From NCBI GenBank assembly GCA_964019425.1, contig OZ025821.1, forward strand, positions 387,001 through 451,000: a stretch of 64,000 nucleotides of DNA. The letters run 5' to 3'. The notes below the pieces were generated by a model. That model did not search any database, was not told the origin of the DNA, and saw only the letters and a list, made by a program, of their open reading frames with translations. Source of the DNA: Flectonema sp. DT1601. Its lineage: Eukaryota; Euglenozoa; Diplonemea; Diplonemida; Diplonemidae. Every line of letters begins with the position of its first letter. Position 1 is the stretch's first letter. The translations under genes and the position numbers were made by a program. Of this stretch, positions 1 to 11,872 are shown piece by piece.

Positions 1-250
1 TTTGTGTAGAGATAACTTGTTTTGCTCAACAGTCTCCTCATGAATAATGTAATCAATTGTTTTGTTACAGACGTAGACGAGAGATACCCCCAACTTCTCA
101 TAAGAAAGGAACCCTCTTTCCTTTTCTTTGTTCTAATTTACTGCGAGCTAGAGTATGGGATTTCTGTACTTCGTCGTCATTTGCTCCTCTCCCCCGTTTC
201 CTCAATTTTCCACCCCCTTCCGCCCATTCTTCAGAATCCTCAGTGATTTT
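1..250 (+). other. Possible last exon of an upstream gene (unresolved)
   Basis: A good acceptor (T-rich stretch then TTACAG, ending at base 70) is followed by open reading in two of the three frames, one to about 246 and one to about 332. Neither translation resembles a known protein, so this may be a 3' UTR or the tail of a gene cut by the window edge. Bases 250-490 then hold the 5' leader of the next gene, including a GTAAGT at about 379 that could be a 5' UTR intron donor. Confidence 0.2.
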
Positions 251-490
251 TTATTTTGTTACGTCCCAGCCAGTTATTCAACTTGGCGACAAGTTTTATT
301 TAATTCTTTCCTCTTCACTATTAGGTCATTGAATCGACGGCAAACTAGTTAGTTTACAGTAAGGAGGATAGTAGCAATGGGTAAGTCTGCACTTCGAGTA
401 CGCAACTAGTCGAGAGTCAGTTGCGAATTAAAATATCTTCAAAGGGAGCGGCCTGCGCCTACACCCCTATCCTCCCCAAAATATAATAAA

Positions 491-3400
491 ATGGCCGCGG
501 AAGTAGACTGCAGTAAGGAGGCAGTGACCAGACAACTTCGAGTGCTGGACAGTACGTCAGCATCAGCTCAGGAAAGAGTTCGTGCTATTGATGCTCTGTC
601 AACTATTGGGAAAGCAAGAACAAGAGAATTACCAGATCCTATCCCATTGGTTAAATGTCTGAGGTGGTTGTTAACATCGAAGAACGTTTGGACCAGAGTG
701 GCTGCTCTCAGAGTGATTCGATCATTTGCTCATGACAGATGTTTCTTAACTTGTTGTTGGGAACATAATCTCAGCTGGTTTGTAGCTCGTTCAATGGATC
801 GGTCATCTGACAGAGAGAAACGTGTTGAGAAAGAGAGAGCGCAGGCGTACAAAGTCGTTCAGCGATGTGTTGAATTGCTAGCTGCTCAACACAAAACAGA
901 TGTTGAGATGTTTGAGAACTACCCCGAGAAAGAACCAAATCAAACTGCGAGGTCTTCTCTTCACGCTGGAAGTTCATTAATGTCAATGTCTCCATTATCG
1001 TCTTCAATGTTTGCAGCTTCTCCATTTGGTAAAAGTATTGAAGGGTCTAGCGCACCATTCTCTGTACCACTACAAGATTCTCTAATAAAGTCACCTCAGC
1101 ATCTTCGTGCTAGTGAGCGTTACCATTCTCATGATACTTCTTCTGGTTCTGGTTCATCAACACACTTGGCTGATCATCATCAACCTGACCTCCCTCGAGG
1201 TATTATTCAAAGATTAGCAACAACAACTGATAACAGAGAAGATGCTTTTAATAAAAAGGTATTTATATTTATCTCATCCATTACAATGTTTTTTATGAGT
1301 CGAGCTGTATGTCAGTTTCTTATTAACACAAAACAGGCGATACCACTCCTTCGTGACTTATTGATAAGTTCACCTTCGAGTGTAAGTAATGGAAATGCGG
1401 TGAAGTCATTGGTAAGTGTGTTATGTGATCCTGAACAAGTTGACTATCACTCGGGGATCATGTGGGCGATAACTTATGCTTTAGACAATCCTGAGAGTAG
1501 AGCTCATATCAGAGTCCAGTTAGACATTCAACAGATCTTCGCACCTTTTGCTGAAAAGATTGGTAAAGACACCAGCGACCTTAAGAAACGATTGAAGTGT
1601 GCCAGAGATAATATATTATTATTCTTCAGATCGTGGTCAGGATTGTTCTTCTTGGCGTCTAATCCAGCAGGTCTCAGAGCATTGGTAGACACGTTGAGAC
1701 TTCCTGGAGCGACATTTCGTAAAATGATGGTTTTTGAAATCATGCATCTGGCGATAAGAAGTGCAGCTCCCCTTCGAGGTATTCCTCTCACAGGTCCGTG
1801 GACTGACTACGGGGACACTACTCAACCAAAAGATGGATATATTCACACAACTGGTCATAACTTTGGGAGAGAAGAAGAAACATCTCAAACTCTAAACACC
1901 TCAACCAGACTCAGTTCTGATGACAGACGTCACGCTACGGTATCAGCCTGTGTTGGATACAGCTGTCTTGATGTGTTTTTAGGTACCCTTCTATTGGTAC
2001 TGGAGAAGGCTGGTCTACATAAAGCTTTAATGGGTCTTGTCAGACTGTCAATGGATGCTGAAGTTGTTAATCTCGATGGTGATACTCAACAATTACATCA
2101 TCCTGTTTTGATTAGTCAAGCAGCTGCACATCTTTTACAGACTTCATTGTTGTTGTCTGATTCTCTGTTTCCGAAAGAGTTTAGTGAGCGGCTGTATAAT
2201 TCATTTGATCAAACGATAGCTGACATGCTAACAACTGGTAAGGGACTTCCTGGATTGCACACCGCCTCTAAGATCCGAACAATGACTACATCATTATTTC
2301 ATAAAATCGCTTATGGTTCTGCAGCACCTAAGAAAGCTGTCAGGTTAGATAGCATCAAGCTTCAGATGTCCTCAAACATGGAAGACGCTCAGTTCAAAAT
2401 ACTTTTAAATGATTCTCAAATCACTACAACAAAAGATTGGAATAAATGGAATTGTGAAACTGCAGTCTTCCTAATCAAAGGACCTCTACGACTTCATACG
2501 AGATTACAGGAAACGTTAAAAACAAAATTCTTTAAGAGATTCTTAACATTTATCAAACCTCGAAGAAGGTTATTTTCTGAGCTTCCTTACAAAGAAGAGA
2601 ACTTAGTGTACTCAACTGTTGCTTGTGGTCTGATTGATCTGCTGCTTCAATCAAAGGAAGGAACACTTTACTTATCACAGTCGGGACTGTTGGAAGAGAT
2701 CAGGGCAATTTTAAATGAAGTCAACGACGTAGCAACAGCAACAGCTGAAAGAGAAAAAGTTTTATGCAAAGAACGTGTTATGTATTTCATGGCAAGAGAT
2801 TATTTCAAAATGATTGGAAAGTGTTCAGAATCACCACTCGGAGTTGAGCTGCTAACACAACATAAAATATTTAAGTCTCTTCAAATTTTGATGGAAAAGT
2901 CAAAAACACGTGACCGAGATGATGTCTGCCATCAAATATTAAAACACTTAAACTTTGGTAGGTTTGGATCGAGGTCAGTCACTCCTGAAGCTCGTCAAAT
3001 ATTCGCTAATGCGATGGGAGAAGGTAGCAGACCAATTAGATTATTCGCAACTCTGCAACTTAGAAATAGTTTTCGATTTGGATACCGCGACAGTGTTGAC
3101 TGGGCGTTACTTCTTCTAGTAGCTCAGCTGTCAGATTCTTGGAGAGAAGTAGCGAAAGCAGCTCATGAAATAATAAATGAGTGGTGCATGTTAAATGATG
3201 CAGTCCTTGATCGATTCATCAGTGAGCGTCCAGGTATGGGAATATTTACCAAAAAAGACGACTCAGAAGAACACACACAAAAACTCTTACTTCGAATGCT
3301 CACACGTGAAGCTGGATTCAATTACCTCCACGAACTTGGTGTCGTACAAGCTCAACTCCAAGAGTGGAGATCACTAAAAGCTACCGAATGGGTCGTTTCA

Positions 3401-5288
3401 TTAGAAAGAAGTCTTTCTGCTGCCCTCTTCCCAATTCAAAGACAAGACTTCTCATCTGCTTCCCTCTCAAAGCGCCGAACAAGAATTGTAGAATCATCAA
3501 CAAGTCAGAACACTGTTATATATCCTCCTCACTTCTTCGGTGAACTCGCAAAAACTGCTCCAGGAACAGCATTCCTTAAAGAAAACAACGTCTTGCAAGA
3601 TCAACAAGAAGTTATCTTAGCAGCATTAGAAGAAGGAGATCGAGTCCAGTATCGTTCTCAGGGAGGGTCATGTGGTAAACAACAACCAATCTCAAATCCT
3701 GTAACGATTCCTTCAAATAAGAATGGTAACTTTGAAGATGTGATGATGAGAAGTGTATCTGCATGGGTTAATGAAGAAGAGGACGTTATCAAAGACTTAC
3801 CTGGAGACCTTCGCAGTCACTCAAACACTCCAAGCAGATCTCCTTCAGTTAATGAACGCTCTTCATCGGTTAAGAAATCACCAGCAACTATCTCAATACA
3901 GCACAGCGATCCTTATAAGATTACTGGTCCTGAATCTCCTAAAGCATCTCCTCGACATGATAAAAATAAAAAGAGTACCTTCTCACTCAACATCGAATCC
4001 GTTGACTACACACACAGACAACCTGAAGAACCCGTAATGAAAGTAAAGAATAGCGTTCAGCTGAGAGCAGCTCTCTGGTCAGTTGCCTTCATTGCAAGTA
4101 GTGACACGGGATTTGAGTTCATAGAATCGCAACACGGGGGATTGATGTTGTTACAAATAATAATTAATATGACTTTATACGCTGACACCTTATCTTTGAG
4201 AGGAACGTTAATGTCGGTGATATCTGTTATGGGTCAGTCAAAGTATGGAGCGGAACACTTATCAAAACTTGGTTGGGTGACAAGTCAAAGCGATGGCTAC
4301 CACACAAGTGATGGAACATGGTATGGATGCTCCTTTACGAATCCTGAAGATTACGATGCTTGGAAAGAAGTTAGTTACGTCCCATTTGATAAGAAACCCT
4401 GTCAAATAGTATTCCCTGATGGGATCTTAAAAGAAAAAGAAGCATCGGAAGCCGTCTTGTCTCAGTTTGGAATAACTTCAGAGAATGCTCCAGAACACTT
4501 TAACAGCATCGATGATATTTGTCAACAGGTTGCAGCTAAAGGAATTTGTTCTCTTTTTGATGCAAAGAAACACTTTGGAGTACTCCTCGTTTGTCATCAC
4601 AGAGGAAGAGGCACGGCATCAAAAAAGAGTGATCAAAGTGCTTATTCAGTGGTTCTTCATAATGTTGAAACTATGGCTAATCCTGTTATGATCGACGGGT
4701 CATCAAAAGCATTGAAGAGAGTTAAGGCTCAGGACGGTTCAATCTTTCATGATCCGTACCTCGCGTTCGCTATGCACGAAGTTCTTAACACGTATTCCTT
4801 CAGAGCGACTACTAGGAAGTACCTCTATGATACTTTTATAGACCACGCTGTTTACAGTCATGAAGCCTTTGCTTATCTTGATGCTTCTTTGTTACCATCT
4901 CAGACGATCTCACATCCAAAGGCAGAGCCTCCAGTTGCTGCACAGTTAGAGGTGTGTTGATTTACTTATCGAAGTGATGAATTGGAAATTAAGTTTTTCA
5001 ACTAAAGTGTTGTATTCCAGCAGAAGGATATTATTAAAACTTCAAAACACTAAAAACAGAATCACAGCTTCACCGCCAGCAACACCAGCAACAGATCATC
5101 ACCAACACCAAGACCAGTATCCCCAGCGTTGTCTAAACCTTATGAAGTATGTAGTGTGTTTGTATTGGGTGAGAATTATTAATCACAACAGGGGGAGTTG
5201 ATTGTCAACATTATTATCAAAACACAAACAGAGATCCTCACCGATAGCTCTTTCTAGAATCTCTCCTCCGGTAACACCTCGTAAGTAG
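491..5288 (+). CDS. RICTOR: Rictor homologue, TORC2 subunit (multi-exon)
   Basis: This encodes the TORC2-defining scaffold Rictor (AVO3/Pianissimo). The main exon gives about 1,487 residues. The N-terminal third is helical-repeat sequence typical of the Rictor N-terminal region. Around residues 1190-1265 lies the most diagnostic block, 'LRAALWSVAFIASSDTG' followed by 'SLRGTLMSVISVMGQSK', which matches the conserved Rictor_V block of human Rictor (LKASLWALGNIGSS... SIRGTCVYVLGLIAKT). A Ser/Pro-rich region precedes it at about 1090-1180. Intron 1259-1336 (GTATTT...AAACAG, 78 nt) is inferred because its translation is hydrophobic and breaks the alignment. After Glu at 4951 a GTGTGT donor is followed by exon 5060-5146 (phase 0, Ser/Pro-rich) and probably exon 5232-5288 (ending PRK-stop). 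The last acceptor could instead be at 5191. The family call is firm; the 3' exon structure is a reading of splice signals only. Confidence 0.85.
1259..1336 (+). other. Probable 78-nt stopless intron inside Rictor
   Basis: The segment starts GTATTT after AAAAAG, ends AAACAG, is a multiple of three and has no stop codon. Read through, it would insert 26 mostly hydrophobic residues (VFIFISSITMFF...) between 'DAFNKK' and 'AIPLLRDLL' in an otherwise hydrophilic repeat region. Retention would therefore be silent for the reading frame. Confidence 0.6.
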
Positions 5289-5814
5289 GTCTGAAGGGAT
5301 GATGCTTAACAGTTATTATCTAGCGAGATACAAGTCTGACGTCTTCCATCCTACTCGTTTCTGATGTGACGGGGGACGCATTTGATTGGTGACTCTCAAC
5401 AAGTGTTTAGCACATTCGATGTGAGACCAGCTAACCAAAATGAATACACTGGTGGTGGTATTCCTCTGATGGTGACGATAACCTCCAAGAGAAGAAATAC
5501 ACTTCTTCCGTATAATTGTTTCATTATTTGCCACCACGCACAACACACGCAGCACACACTACCCCACAAGTCTGTTCGAGGCGTTTTCCTTATTAGTCTT
5601 TTTTTTTTTAAATTCCTGCCAATGTTTGCTTTTTGTTTGTTATGTTTTTGCTTCTTCTCAATATTTTTGTTGACTACCAGAATGCGTTGTGAGAATTATC
5701 TTATTTTAGGTACTTCCAACAAGTGGATACGAACCCATCCGTCGATATCAACATTAACACTAAACTATTGCAAATCTCGATTATCTCATTTTTAAGAATC
5801 AACAACACAATAAG
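5289..5814. other. Intergenic, Rictor to SNARE
   Basis: No gene is evident. An open stretch at 5382-5795 on the + strand contains a T-rich, Phe/Leu/Cys-heavy translation typical of non-coding DNA. The 3' part presumably carries the SNARE leader. Confidence 0.5.
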
Positions 5815-6732
5815 ATGCCTTCAGCAAGGGTACGTAAGCAGCTCACGCTGGTGAATGCCTGCCGTCGTCGGTTGAAAAGAATGCAACAAGAGAATGGAGA
5901 TGTTCAGGATAATTCAAAAACCTCAAAAGGAGCTAACTTTTCAGTGATGATGGAAGAGATGAAATTATGTTTAGATGACATCGGAAAGTTGAAGATTGAA
6001 GTAGACAAGGTAGCTGGTAAGAGTACTGGTGACGCTGCGCGGACACGAAATGAATTTAACGGAGAGATTCGAAGAGGAAGAGGAATCCTTAAAACTATGA
6101 AGCAATCTATTCAATCACTCGAAAAGAAGGTTGATGAAGCAGAGAGAAAGGGAGGTAAGAAAACCCAAACTGACAAACATCACGAACGTAAACGAGAGCT
6201 TCAGGCAAAGGAAGACATGATTACTAACCTGTATACTGAATTAGAAAAATTAGAATGGAAACCAGAACATGATATGAACACCGCTGATGCTGGTAATCTC
6301 GACCAGGCAGACCTTCAGCTCAGAGCCATACGTAGACGTCAGAGAGCAGATGTAATGCAAGACAAGGATGGTGGGGAAGGGGGTGCTGCTCAGCCTTCGG
6401 AAGACTACGATGAAGACTTTGAAAAAAATCAAAAGAAGATTGAAGAACGAAAACTTCAACACGAACAAATCTTAAACAGAATATCACTCGGACTCGGTAC
6501 TCTAAAAGAACAGGCTATCGGAATCGGTCATCAAATCGATGCTTCCAACTCTCGTGTTGAAGACATGGAAGGCAGAGCAGAGAACACTCACTCAGGTCTT
6601 CGCGCTCTTAATCGTTCTGCTCTCAAGGCTCTGGAGTCTGCGAATTCGAATTCATTCTTTACAAATATTGCTTGCTTCTTAGTATTATTGGCTTTAGGAG
6701 GAGTTGCTGTTTATTATTTAGATCTGGTCTAA
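5815..6732 (+). CDS. Tail-anchored Qc-SNARE (SYP7/syntaxin-8-like)
   Basis: The 305-residue product is a membrane-fusion SNARE. The N-terminal part (about 30-190) is charged and helical, as in SNARE regulatory domains. A SNARE motif spans about residues 212-275, with the pattern 'LGTLKEQAIGIGHQIDASN', where Gln fits the zero layer, followed by 'RVEDMEGRAENTHSGLRALN'. The last 25 residues form one hydrophobic anchor ending YYLDLV, so the protein is a C-terminally anchored membrane protein facing the cytosol. 'Gly-Ile-Gly-x-Gln-Ile-Asp' and the D-M-E that follows resemble Qc SNAREs of the plant SYP7 and syntaxin-8 groups. The compartment cannot be told from sequence. No intron is apparent, and the ATG is preceded by an A-rich leader (CAATAAG). 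Confidence 0.78.
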   Translation: MPSARVRKQLTLVNACRRRLKRMQQENGDVQDNSKTSKGANFSVMMEEMKLCLDDIGKLKIEVDKVAGKSTGDAARTRNEFNGEIRRGRGILKTMKQSIQSLEKKVDEAERKGGKKTQTDKHHERKRELQAKEDMITNLYTELEKLEWKPEHDMNTADAGNLDQADLQLRAIRRRQRADVMQDKDGGEGGAAQPSEDYDEDFEKNQKKIEERKLQHEQILNRISLGLGTLKEQAIGIGHQIDASNSRVEDMEGRAENTHSGLRALNRSALKALESANSNSFFTNIACFLVLLALGGVAVYYLDLV

Positions 6733-7894
6733 GATATTCAAGTAGACACTCTTTACATAAGTACTACAGACAGATGGCAACGTACCATAACGTCGATCAC
6801 GTTATACTTGCATAGCATTCGGGAAAAACTAATTGTGTGATCTCAGCTTACAGTTTTTTGAAATTTAATAAAATAATAATAATAGACTTATTTCTCACTA
6901 ACCTACTTTTTTTTTTTTATACCCCCCCCTTTTTTTTTCCCATGCTGGCCATTTCTTTTTGTTTTTATATTTAACAACAGCCTTACAACATAAACAGTCT
7001 CTATCTGTTAAGAAAGGCCTCGTAGATCACCGCCGTGGGGATCGCAAGCAGAAATTAAATTCCGATTTTAGATAAGTTGTACTTGATAAGGTATGCTTCT
7101 GTATTGTGATTTTGTTTTGTTGCCATACAAACGCTGAAAAGAGGTGGCTGTTTTATACTAAATGACGAAGTGAAGAAGAGCAAATCAAATAAAATACTTC
7201 AAAATACCATTCTGTTGTGAGTGGTATTAATTTTATGAAACAAAGCATCTTATTTTTAGATACTTATTACCGACTTCACTGTTTTCGCGATTTTTTTTTT
7301 TTTTTTTTTTCGAATTGTCTTTTTCTTTGTCTCTTCCTTTGTGACAGAGCTTTAGGTCTTATTTTTCATTCCCTCTTTTTCGTTCCCAAAAAATAGAACG
7401 CACACTTAACACTACGTCGTGCATTGATTACTTTATGAAGGTTGTCTCGTGTAAGTTGAGAAGTCTTTACGGTTGTGTTGAATCGAATATCTGATACCCC
7501 GTTAGCTTACCATGATGTGATGGACAGGTGTTGGGATTTTCAAAATAAATAAAGAAAAATTACTTCTGTTTAATACCTAAAAGGGTTAGCATACCACTAC
7601 TCAAGACACCTTTTCGATTATAGTAAATTAGTACACAGTTCGTCTCACATAGAATAATAGATAACACGTATTCTGTTTTCCCTCAGCTTTTTTTAAAAAA
7701 AAAAAAGAAAAAAAAAATAAATAAAAGATGAAGTTTTCTATCCACTTTATGTATTAATAAATTCATTTTCTTACTTTTTCTGTTTTTTTTTTCCCAATCC
7801 TTTTTGTTATGGTTTATGAAGGTAGTTGTGTTGTATTACTTCATAATGAAGTTTATTATTACAGTATTAGTTGAAAAAAGTTTTTTACAACAAC
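6733..7894. other. Intergenic, poly(T)/poly(A)-rich
   Basis: This holds the SNARE 3' UTR and the leader of the next gene. Homopolymer T and A runs of 10-22 bases occur near 6905, 6930, 7292, 7695 and 7785. TATTACAG at 7855-7864 looks like a splice acceptor just upstream of the next ATG. No coding stretch is convincing. Confidence 0.5.
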
Positions 7895-8782
7895 ATGAAA
7901 TCCAGTACCACTGCGGCACACAGAAGTGTTGATGGCGTCGGTTTTAGATATACAGCTGGTGAAATGGGACTAGTCGAACAAACTTTACGAGATGATGGAA
8001 TCTGGGAAAGTCACGGCGTGTCTTCTATTCTTGTTTGGGATATTACCGTTCCATCGTTATCTCAAAAAAATAAACAAAAATACGACCTTCCAGAAAGTGA
8101 AGAAACCTCTCTATTCCAAGAAAAGCTTCTGGTGTTGTGCAAACAATGTGGAGTTCAGGTTGTGTTTAAATATCATCCGCGTGGAGATAACAACGGAGAA
8201 GTTATTATCGCTGCTCCAAGTGGTGATTATATACTCTTCAAAGGTAGGCGAAGATCGATTGAAGAAAAGCTATTGTCACCAGAAGGTTGGATAACTGTTG
8301 GTAACGCAACGAGTCTCATCTACTCACCTAACTGTAGAGGTCTGGTTGATCAAAATGGAGGAGGTGGTGTCCTTCCTAAAGAGTCACTCGATGACTTGCT
8401 GCTGTCATTACAACAACTCGCAACTATGTCGGGTGTTGCTCACGACACGTTAGTTAATTATAATTCTCAGAGACTACAATTTCAAAGAGTTAGTAAGTTT
8501 GGTTTTCCAACAAATAATCGAAGGAGCAGCTTCCCTCCTCCTTTCATATCAAATACCCGTCACAGTCACAGTCCAAGTACTACTTCTCTCACATCATCAT
8601 CAGTTGTGACATCTTCTCTTGACGACAACTTGTCTGATATAAAATATCATAAAATAACGTCCCCTCCAAGTGAGGGTTCAACAAAAAGATTCTCAAGTGG
8701 ATCCGTTGGGTCTTTTATAGTTAGGCAGAAGAGAAGAACTAAAGAAAGGCATGGCTCAGCTGATTTTGAGCTTCCAATTTGA
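7895..8782 (+). CDS. Unrecognised protein with Ser-rich C-terminus
   Basis: The ATG at 7895 gives about 295 residues. I do not recognise the family. Residues 1-180 look globular with alternating hydrophobic segments (SSILVWDITVPSL, VQVVFKYHP, EVIIAAPSGDYILF), suggestive of a mostly beta domain. Residues 200-295 are Ser/Thr/Asn-rich and low in hydrophobics (RHSHSPSTTSLTSSSVV), so probably disordered and phosphorylated, ending with a basic stretch (RQKRRTKERH). The reading frame is open about 24 bases upstream of the ATG only. A splice acceptor at 7864 suggests a 5' UTR intron or an upstream coding exon that I cannot place. Codon use resembles the neighbouring host genes. Confidence 0.6.
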   Translation: MKSSTTAAHRSVDGVGFRYTAGEMGLVEQTLRDDGIWESHGVSSILVWDITVPSLSQKNKQKYDLPESEETSLFQEKLLVLCKQCGVQVVFKYHPRGDNNGEVIIAAPSGDYILFKGRRRSIEEKLLSPEGWITVGNATSLIYSPNCRGLVDQNGGGGVLPKESLDDLLLSLQQLATMSGVAHDTLVNYNSQRLQFQRVSKFGFPTNNRRSSFPPPFISNTRHSHSPSTTSLTSSSVVTSSLDDNLSDIKYHKITSPPSEGSTKRFSSGSVGSFIVRQKRRTKERHGSADFELPI

Positions 8783-10056
8783 GAGTCCTTCTTGCTTCTC
8801 TCATTGCTGTCTAAGCGCTTTTCTGTGAGTAACGTCAGCTTTCCCTTTTCCTTTTTGTTGAATTTATTTACAAAAAATAAACAAAGAGAGAGTTGTCGTC
8901 GTTTGGTTTTCGCCTGTTATGTTTTGTTTTACGACTTCTTTCAGTCATGTTATCGGATTCCCCTTCTTAGCGAAGTACATGTGCTCTAAACTGTAGTACA
9001 TCGGACCTCTCCCCCCTCACTTCTTAAGTGACGCATAAATGTTTCTTTTTAAGGAGCAAACCCCCCTTTTAAGTTACTTGTCTACCTTCTCAATTCTTAT
9101 TCAACGACTCTGCTCGGCGTGTTGTTATGACTGCTGCAGTAGTTGTTTTTACACTACACATTTGTTCATTTCTATCCCTGCTTTCGGTGGCGTACTTTGA
9201 ACTGTCTTGCGTAGTCTGTTTGCTTATTTTTAAAGTAATTCTGCCTCACACACACAAGTTCATGTTTTGATGTCTTAGTGATGCCACTATTAGCTACGGT
9301 ACGAAACTGATTGTATTTTATAGTTTTACACCTCTCACGTATCTGACCATCAGATAAGTGATGTGATGTGCTACTATCGATTGTTATATTCATTTACCCT
9401 AACGGGTCTTGTGTGATCTGTTTGTTTATTTAATTCCTGGCTTTTTTTTTTTTCCCGCCGATTTCAAAATTGCGTTTCTCTTTTTTTTTTTTTTTTTTAT
9501 TATATATTTTTATTTGTTACCACCGGTTTTATTAAGAAACAAGATTTGGGGTCACGTTAATGTTGCCTCGTAGCTGTTGGGAGTTAATCGAATGCTCTCA
9601 CTAGTCTGTTGTATCAGTGATGTTCTGTACGCCATATATTGGACTTTCTTATCTATTTATTTAATATTAATGGCAGCAGCTACTCCCCTGTTTTTGTATC
9701 AACAGAACCCACTTTGTCTGATAGTATACTTGCAGCACTTAATCATATTCTCTGATGAGAATTTGTGTCTGGTTGCGTTTAACAAGTGAAAAGGATGAAA
9801 ATAAAAAAAAATTAAATTTGTAAAGTTGCTTTTGGTCGATTCAATTTTTTTTTTTTTTTCTCCAATTTTCTTCGTTTGTTACACGTCGTTTATTTACAAA
9901 AAAAGCATTTTTAGTTATTACCTGGTAGGGCAGATGTTTTATTATTTTATGTTAAAAAAATATTACTCGGAAGCACCAGAATTACAATGAGAAGGAATAG
10001 AAGGTAAAATAGAACAACAGGCCCCACATACTTCCACAGCTACACTCTTAACACTA
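8783..10056. other. Intergenic, no gene seen
   Basis: T-rich tracts occur near 9445, 9480 and 9850. Short ORFs at 8792, 9172 (minus) and 9577 have untypical composition and no family resemblance. AAATTAAATTTG and related A/T clusters near 9810-9830 may mark a 3' end or promoter. Confidence 0.4.
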
Positions 10057-10389
10057 ATGCCGCAGTACAGTGGATTACTAAAACACGTTACTCAGGGTAA
10101 TGCCTGTCACGAGTACCGACAGCAGCAGGGGAATGATGCGCTGGCAGGAAATTTCGGACCTTGTCCGGCCTCTCAGGATATCACTATTCCCGCACAGACG
10201 GTGACAGGTATGAATACGTTAGTAACAAGAAAGAAAAAAAAAAAAAAATGCGAAAAAAGATGAAACACCGTTCCTTAAACACCAACACCAACAGGGTACT
10301 TAACTCCCACACCTGGTTCATCTTCTGACTATCAATACTTACCTGTCAAAGTCGGTGCTAAGAAGCCAGCCACACACAGCTGTTCGTAA
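10057..10389 (+). CDS. Small two-exon gene, about 81 residues
   Basis: Exon 1 (10057-10207) and exon 2 (10295-10389) are joined across a GTATGA...CCAACAG intron in phase 1. The product starts MPQYSGLLKHVTQG and ends LPVKVGAKKPATHSCS. Support comes from good splice signals, a frame that runs cleanly to TAA after joining, and GC-richer, host-like codon use compared with the surrounding A/T-rich DNA. Composition is hydrophilic with Cys, Gln and Pro and no membrane segment. I do not recognise the family. Confidence 0.55.
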
Positions 10390-11410
10390 AATTATTTTAT
10401 TGATTACCAATTACACCCTTTGCTGCACTGCCTGTTAGGTCTTTCTAATTAAGTTTTGTTATTTTATATTACTTTTGTTAATCCAGGTAGGGTAGCATAC
10501 AACTGCTAGAAGTGTGACCAACTTTGTGTCTCGAAATGTCACAATTTATTTATAGCCCTCGTCAGTGTAGTATTTGTAAGAGGTAGCTGATTATTATTTC
10601 TCAAAAGACACTTCCAATAAGAAAAAAACAATAATGGTTGCGATAGGTTTACCATTGTACTGCGTATGTCTTATTATTTGTTTTTTTTTTGTTGGGATCC
10701 ACTCCTCCTGTTTCAGTCTTATGTAACTTAATAACTAAAAGATACGAAAAGTATGATTAAAAATAAATTTGGCATTTGGCTTGAAGGTGTTCCCTGTTGA
10801 TACTAAACAATTAACTACCTTAATCTATATTGATGATCTGCTGTAGGGTTACTCGTATCTAATTAACATCTTCCTTTAATAACTAACAGCCTGTCTAACT
10901 CCAACTAACTTGTTGGTACAACTTCCTTATTGTGTTCAACCTACTTCACGTTTGATGAGAAACTGTAAATCATGATTCTGCAATGCTGAGGTTCTCATCT
11001 TTTTCTTTGACTGCGCTGTGAAAGAATGCTACTCCCTTATTACAATCAATATTCTTCGAATAGGTTTTTCCATAAGGGAGCAACGCTGAACGGTTTGATA
11101 GGAAGTCCACTAGCCATCGTAGCCATCGTAGCCATCGAACATATGGTCCAGTTTCCTTCTCTCAAAATGATGAAAAATGAATTTGGCATTTGGTTCACCA
11201 ATAGACCCACCATCTGTTTTGCGACCTGCGAACCACCCTCGCCGAAGGACATCTGCACGTCACCTCGCCCCATAATAATTGTGCATAACTTCAACGAGAT
11301 GTTGTAATCTTATTTACACTAATAATGAATCTGTTTATCTAAATGGGTTCTTTAGTACGACGTCTAACTTGAAATTGATATCGTTTCTGATAATTAAACT
11401 CAAAAACAGA
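10390..11410. other. Intergenic, no convincing gene
   Basis: Two opposed ORFs at 11026-11307 (+) and 11046-11294 (-) overlap, and neither resembles a protein family. A CCATCGTAG unit is repeated three times near 11115. The rest is A/T-rich non-coding sequence. Confidence 0.4.
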
Positions 11411-11530
11411 TGTTCGTTTACGGACCTGTAGTGTACACAGTCATCCCCGCGATGGTATTTAGAAAACACCTCGACGAGCTACAAGATATTTACAATCATG
11501 ACACTGACTTGGATTCTGCAAAGAGTTGAC
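11411..11530 (+). CDS. Possible 39-residue membrane microprotein
   Basis: ATG at 11411 opens a 39-codon frame beginning MFVYGPVVYTVIPAMVF and ending DTDLDSAKS. One hydrophobic segment (residues 2-17) is followed by a charged tail, a layout seen in small mitochondrial inner or outer membrane subunits. Codon use is host-like. A GTGAGT donor follows the stop by 9 bases and an acceptor (CCTCAG) lies at 11660, so this may be the first part of a transcript that also contains the next ORF. Function unknown; the call rests on composition alone. Confidence 0.35.
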
Positions 11531-11680
11531 AGACCTGGTGAGTTACTACGAGAAAAGCTGTCAGTTACTGGTCGGAGTTGTTTGTTGTACTTTGCAAGAG
11601 TTCTTTTTGTTTTATGTAACTTTTTATTAATAAAATGTCACTACTCTCCCTCACCCCTCAGCTAACCAGCCACCACAACT

Positions 11681-11872
11681 ATGGGCGGATCAAGAAACTC
11701 TCGCAAGGGATGTCAAAGTGGACACAGCAAAGGATCAGGTAAGAGACACGGTAGTGACAGAACTGCAAGAAGAGGATTCGTCAGCAACGCTTTGGCGACG
11801 ACTGAAGCTTACGGAGCAAAGGAAAGATACAACTGGGTGAACACTCCTTCCCACAGCAAGTCTGACTACTGA
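11681..11872 (+). CDS. Small basic protein, 63 residues
   Basis: The ORF starts MGGSRNSRKGCQSG and ends NTPSHSKSDY. It is rich in Gly, Ser, Arg and Lys in the first half and has no membrane segment. It starts 21 bases after a strong acceptor (CACCCCTCAG), so it is probably the second exon of a transcript whose first exon covers 11411-11536. No family is recognised. Host-like codon use argues that it is real. Confidence 0.45.
   Translation: MGGSRNSRKGCQSGHSKGSGKRHGSDRTARRGFVSNALATTEAYGAKERYNWVNTPSHSKSDY

Noticed and set aside
11026-11307. Pair of opposed ORFs of about 90 codons
   Set aside because: Mutually overlapping, no splice support, no family resemblance, and containing a CCATCGTAG repeat.
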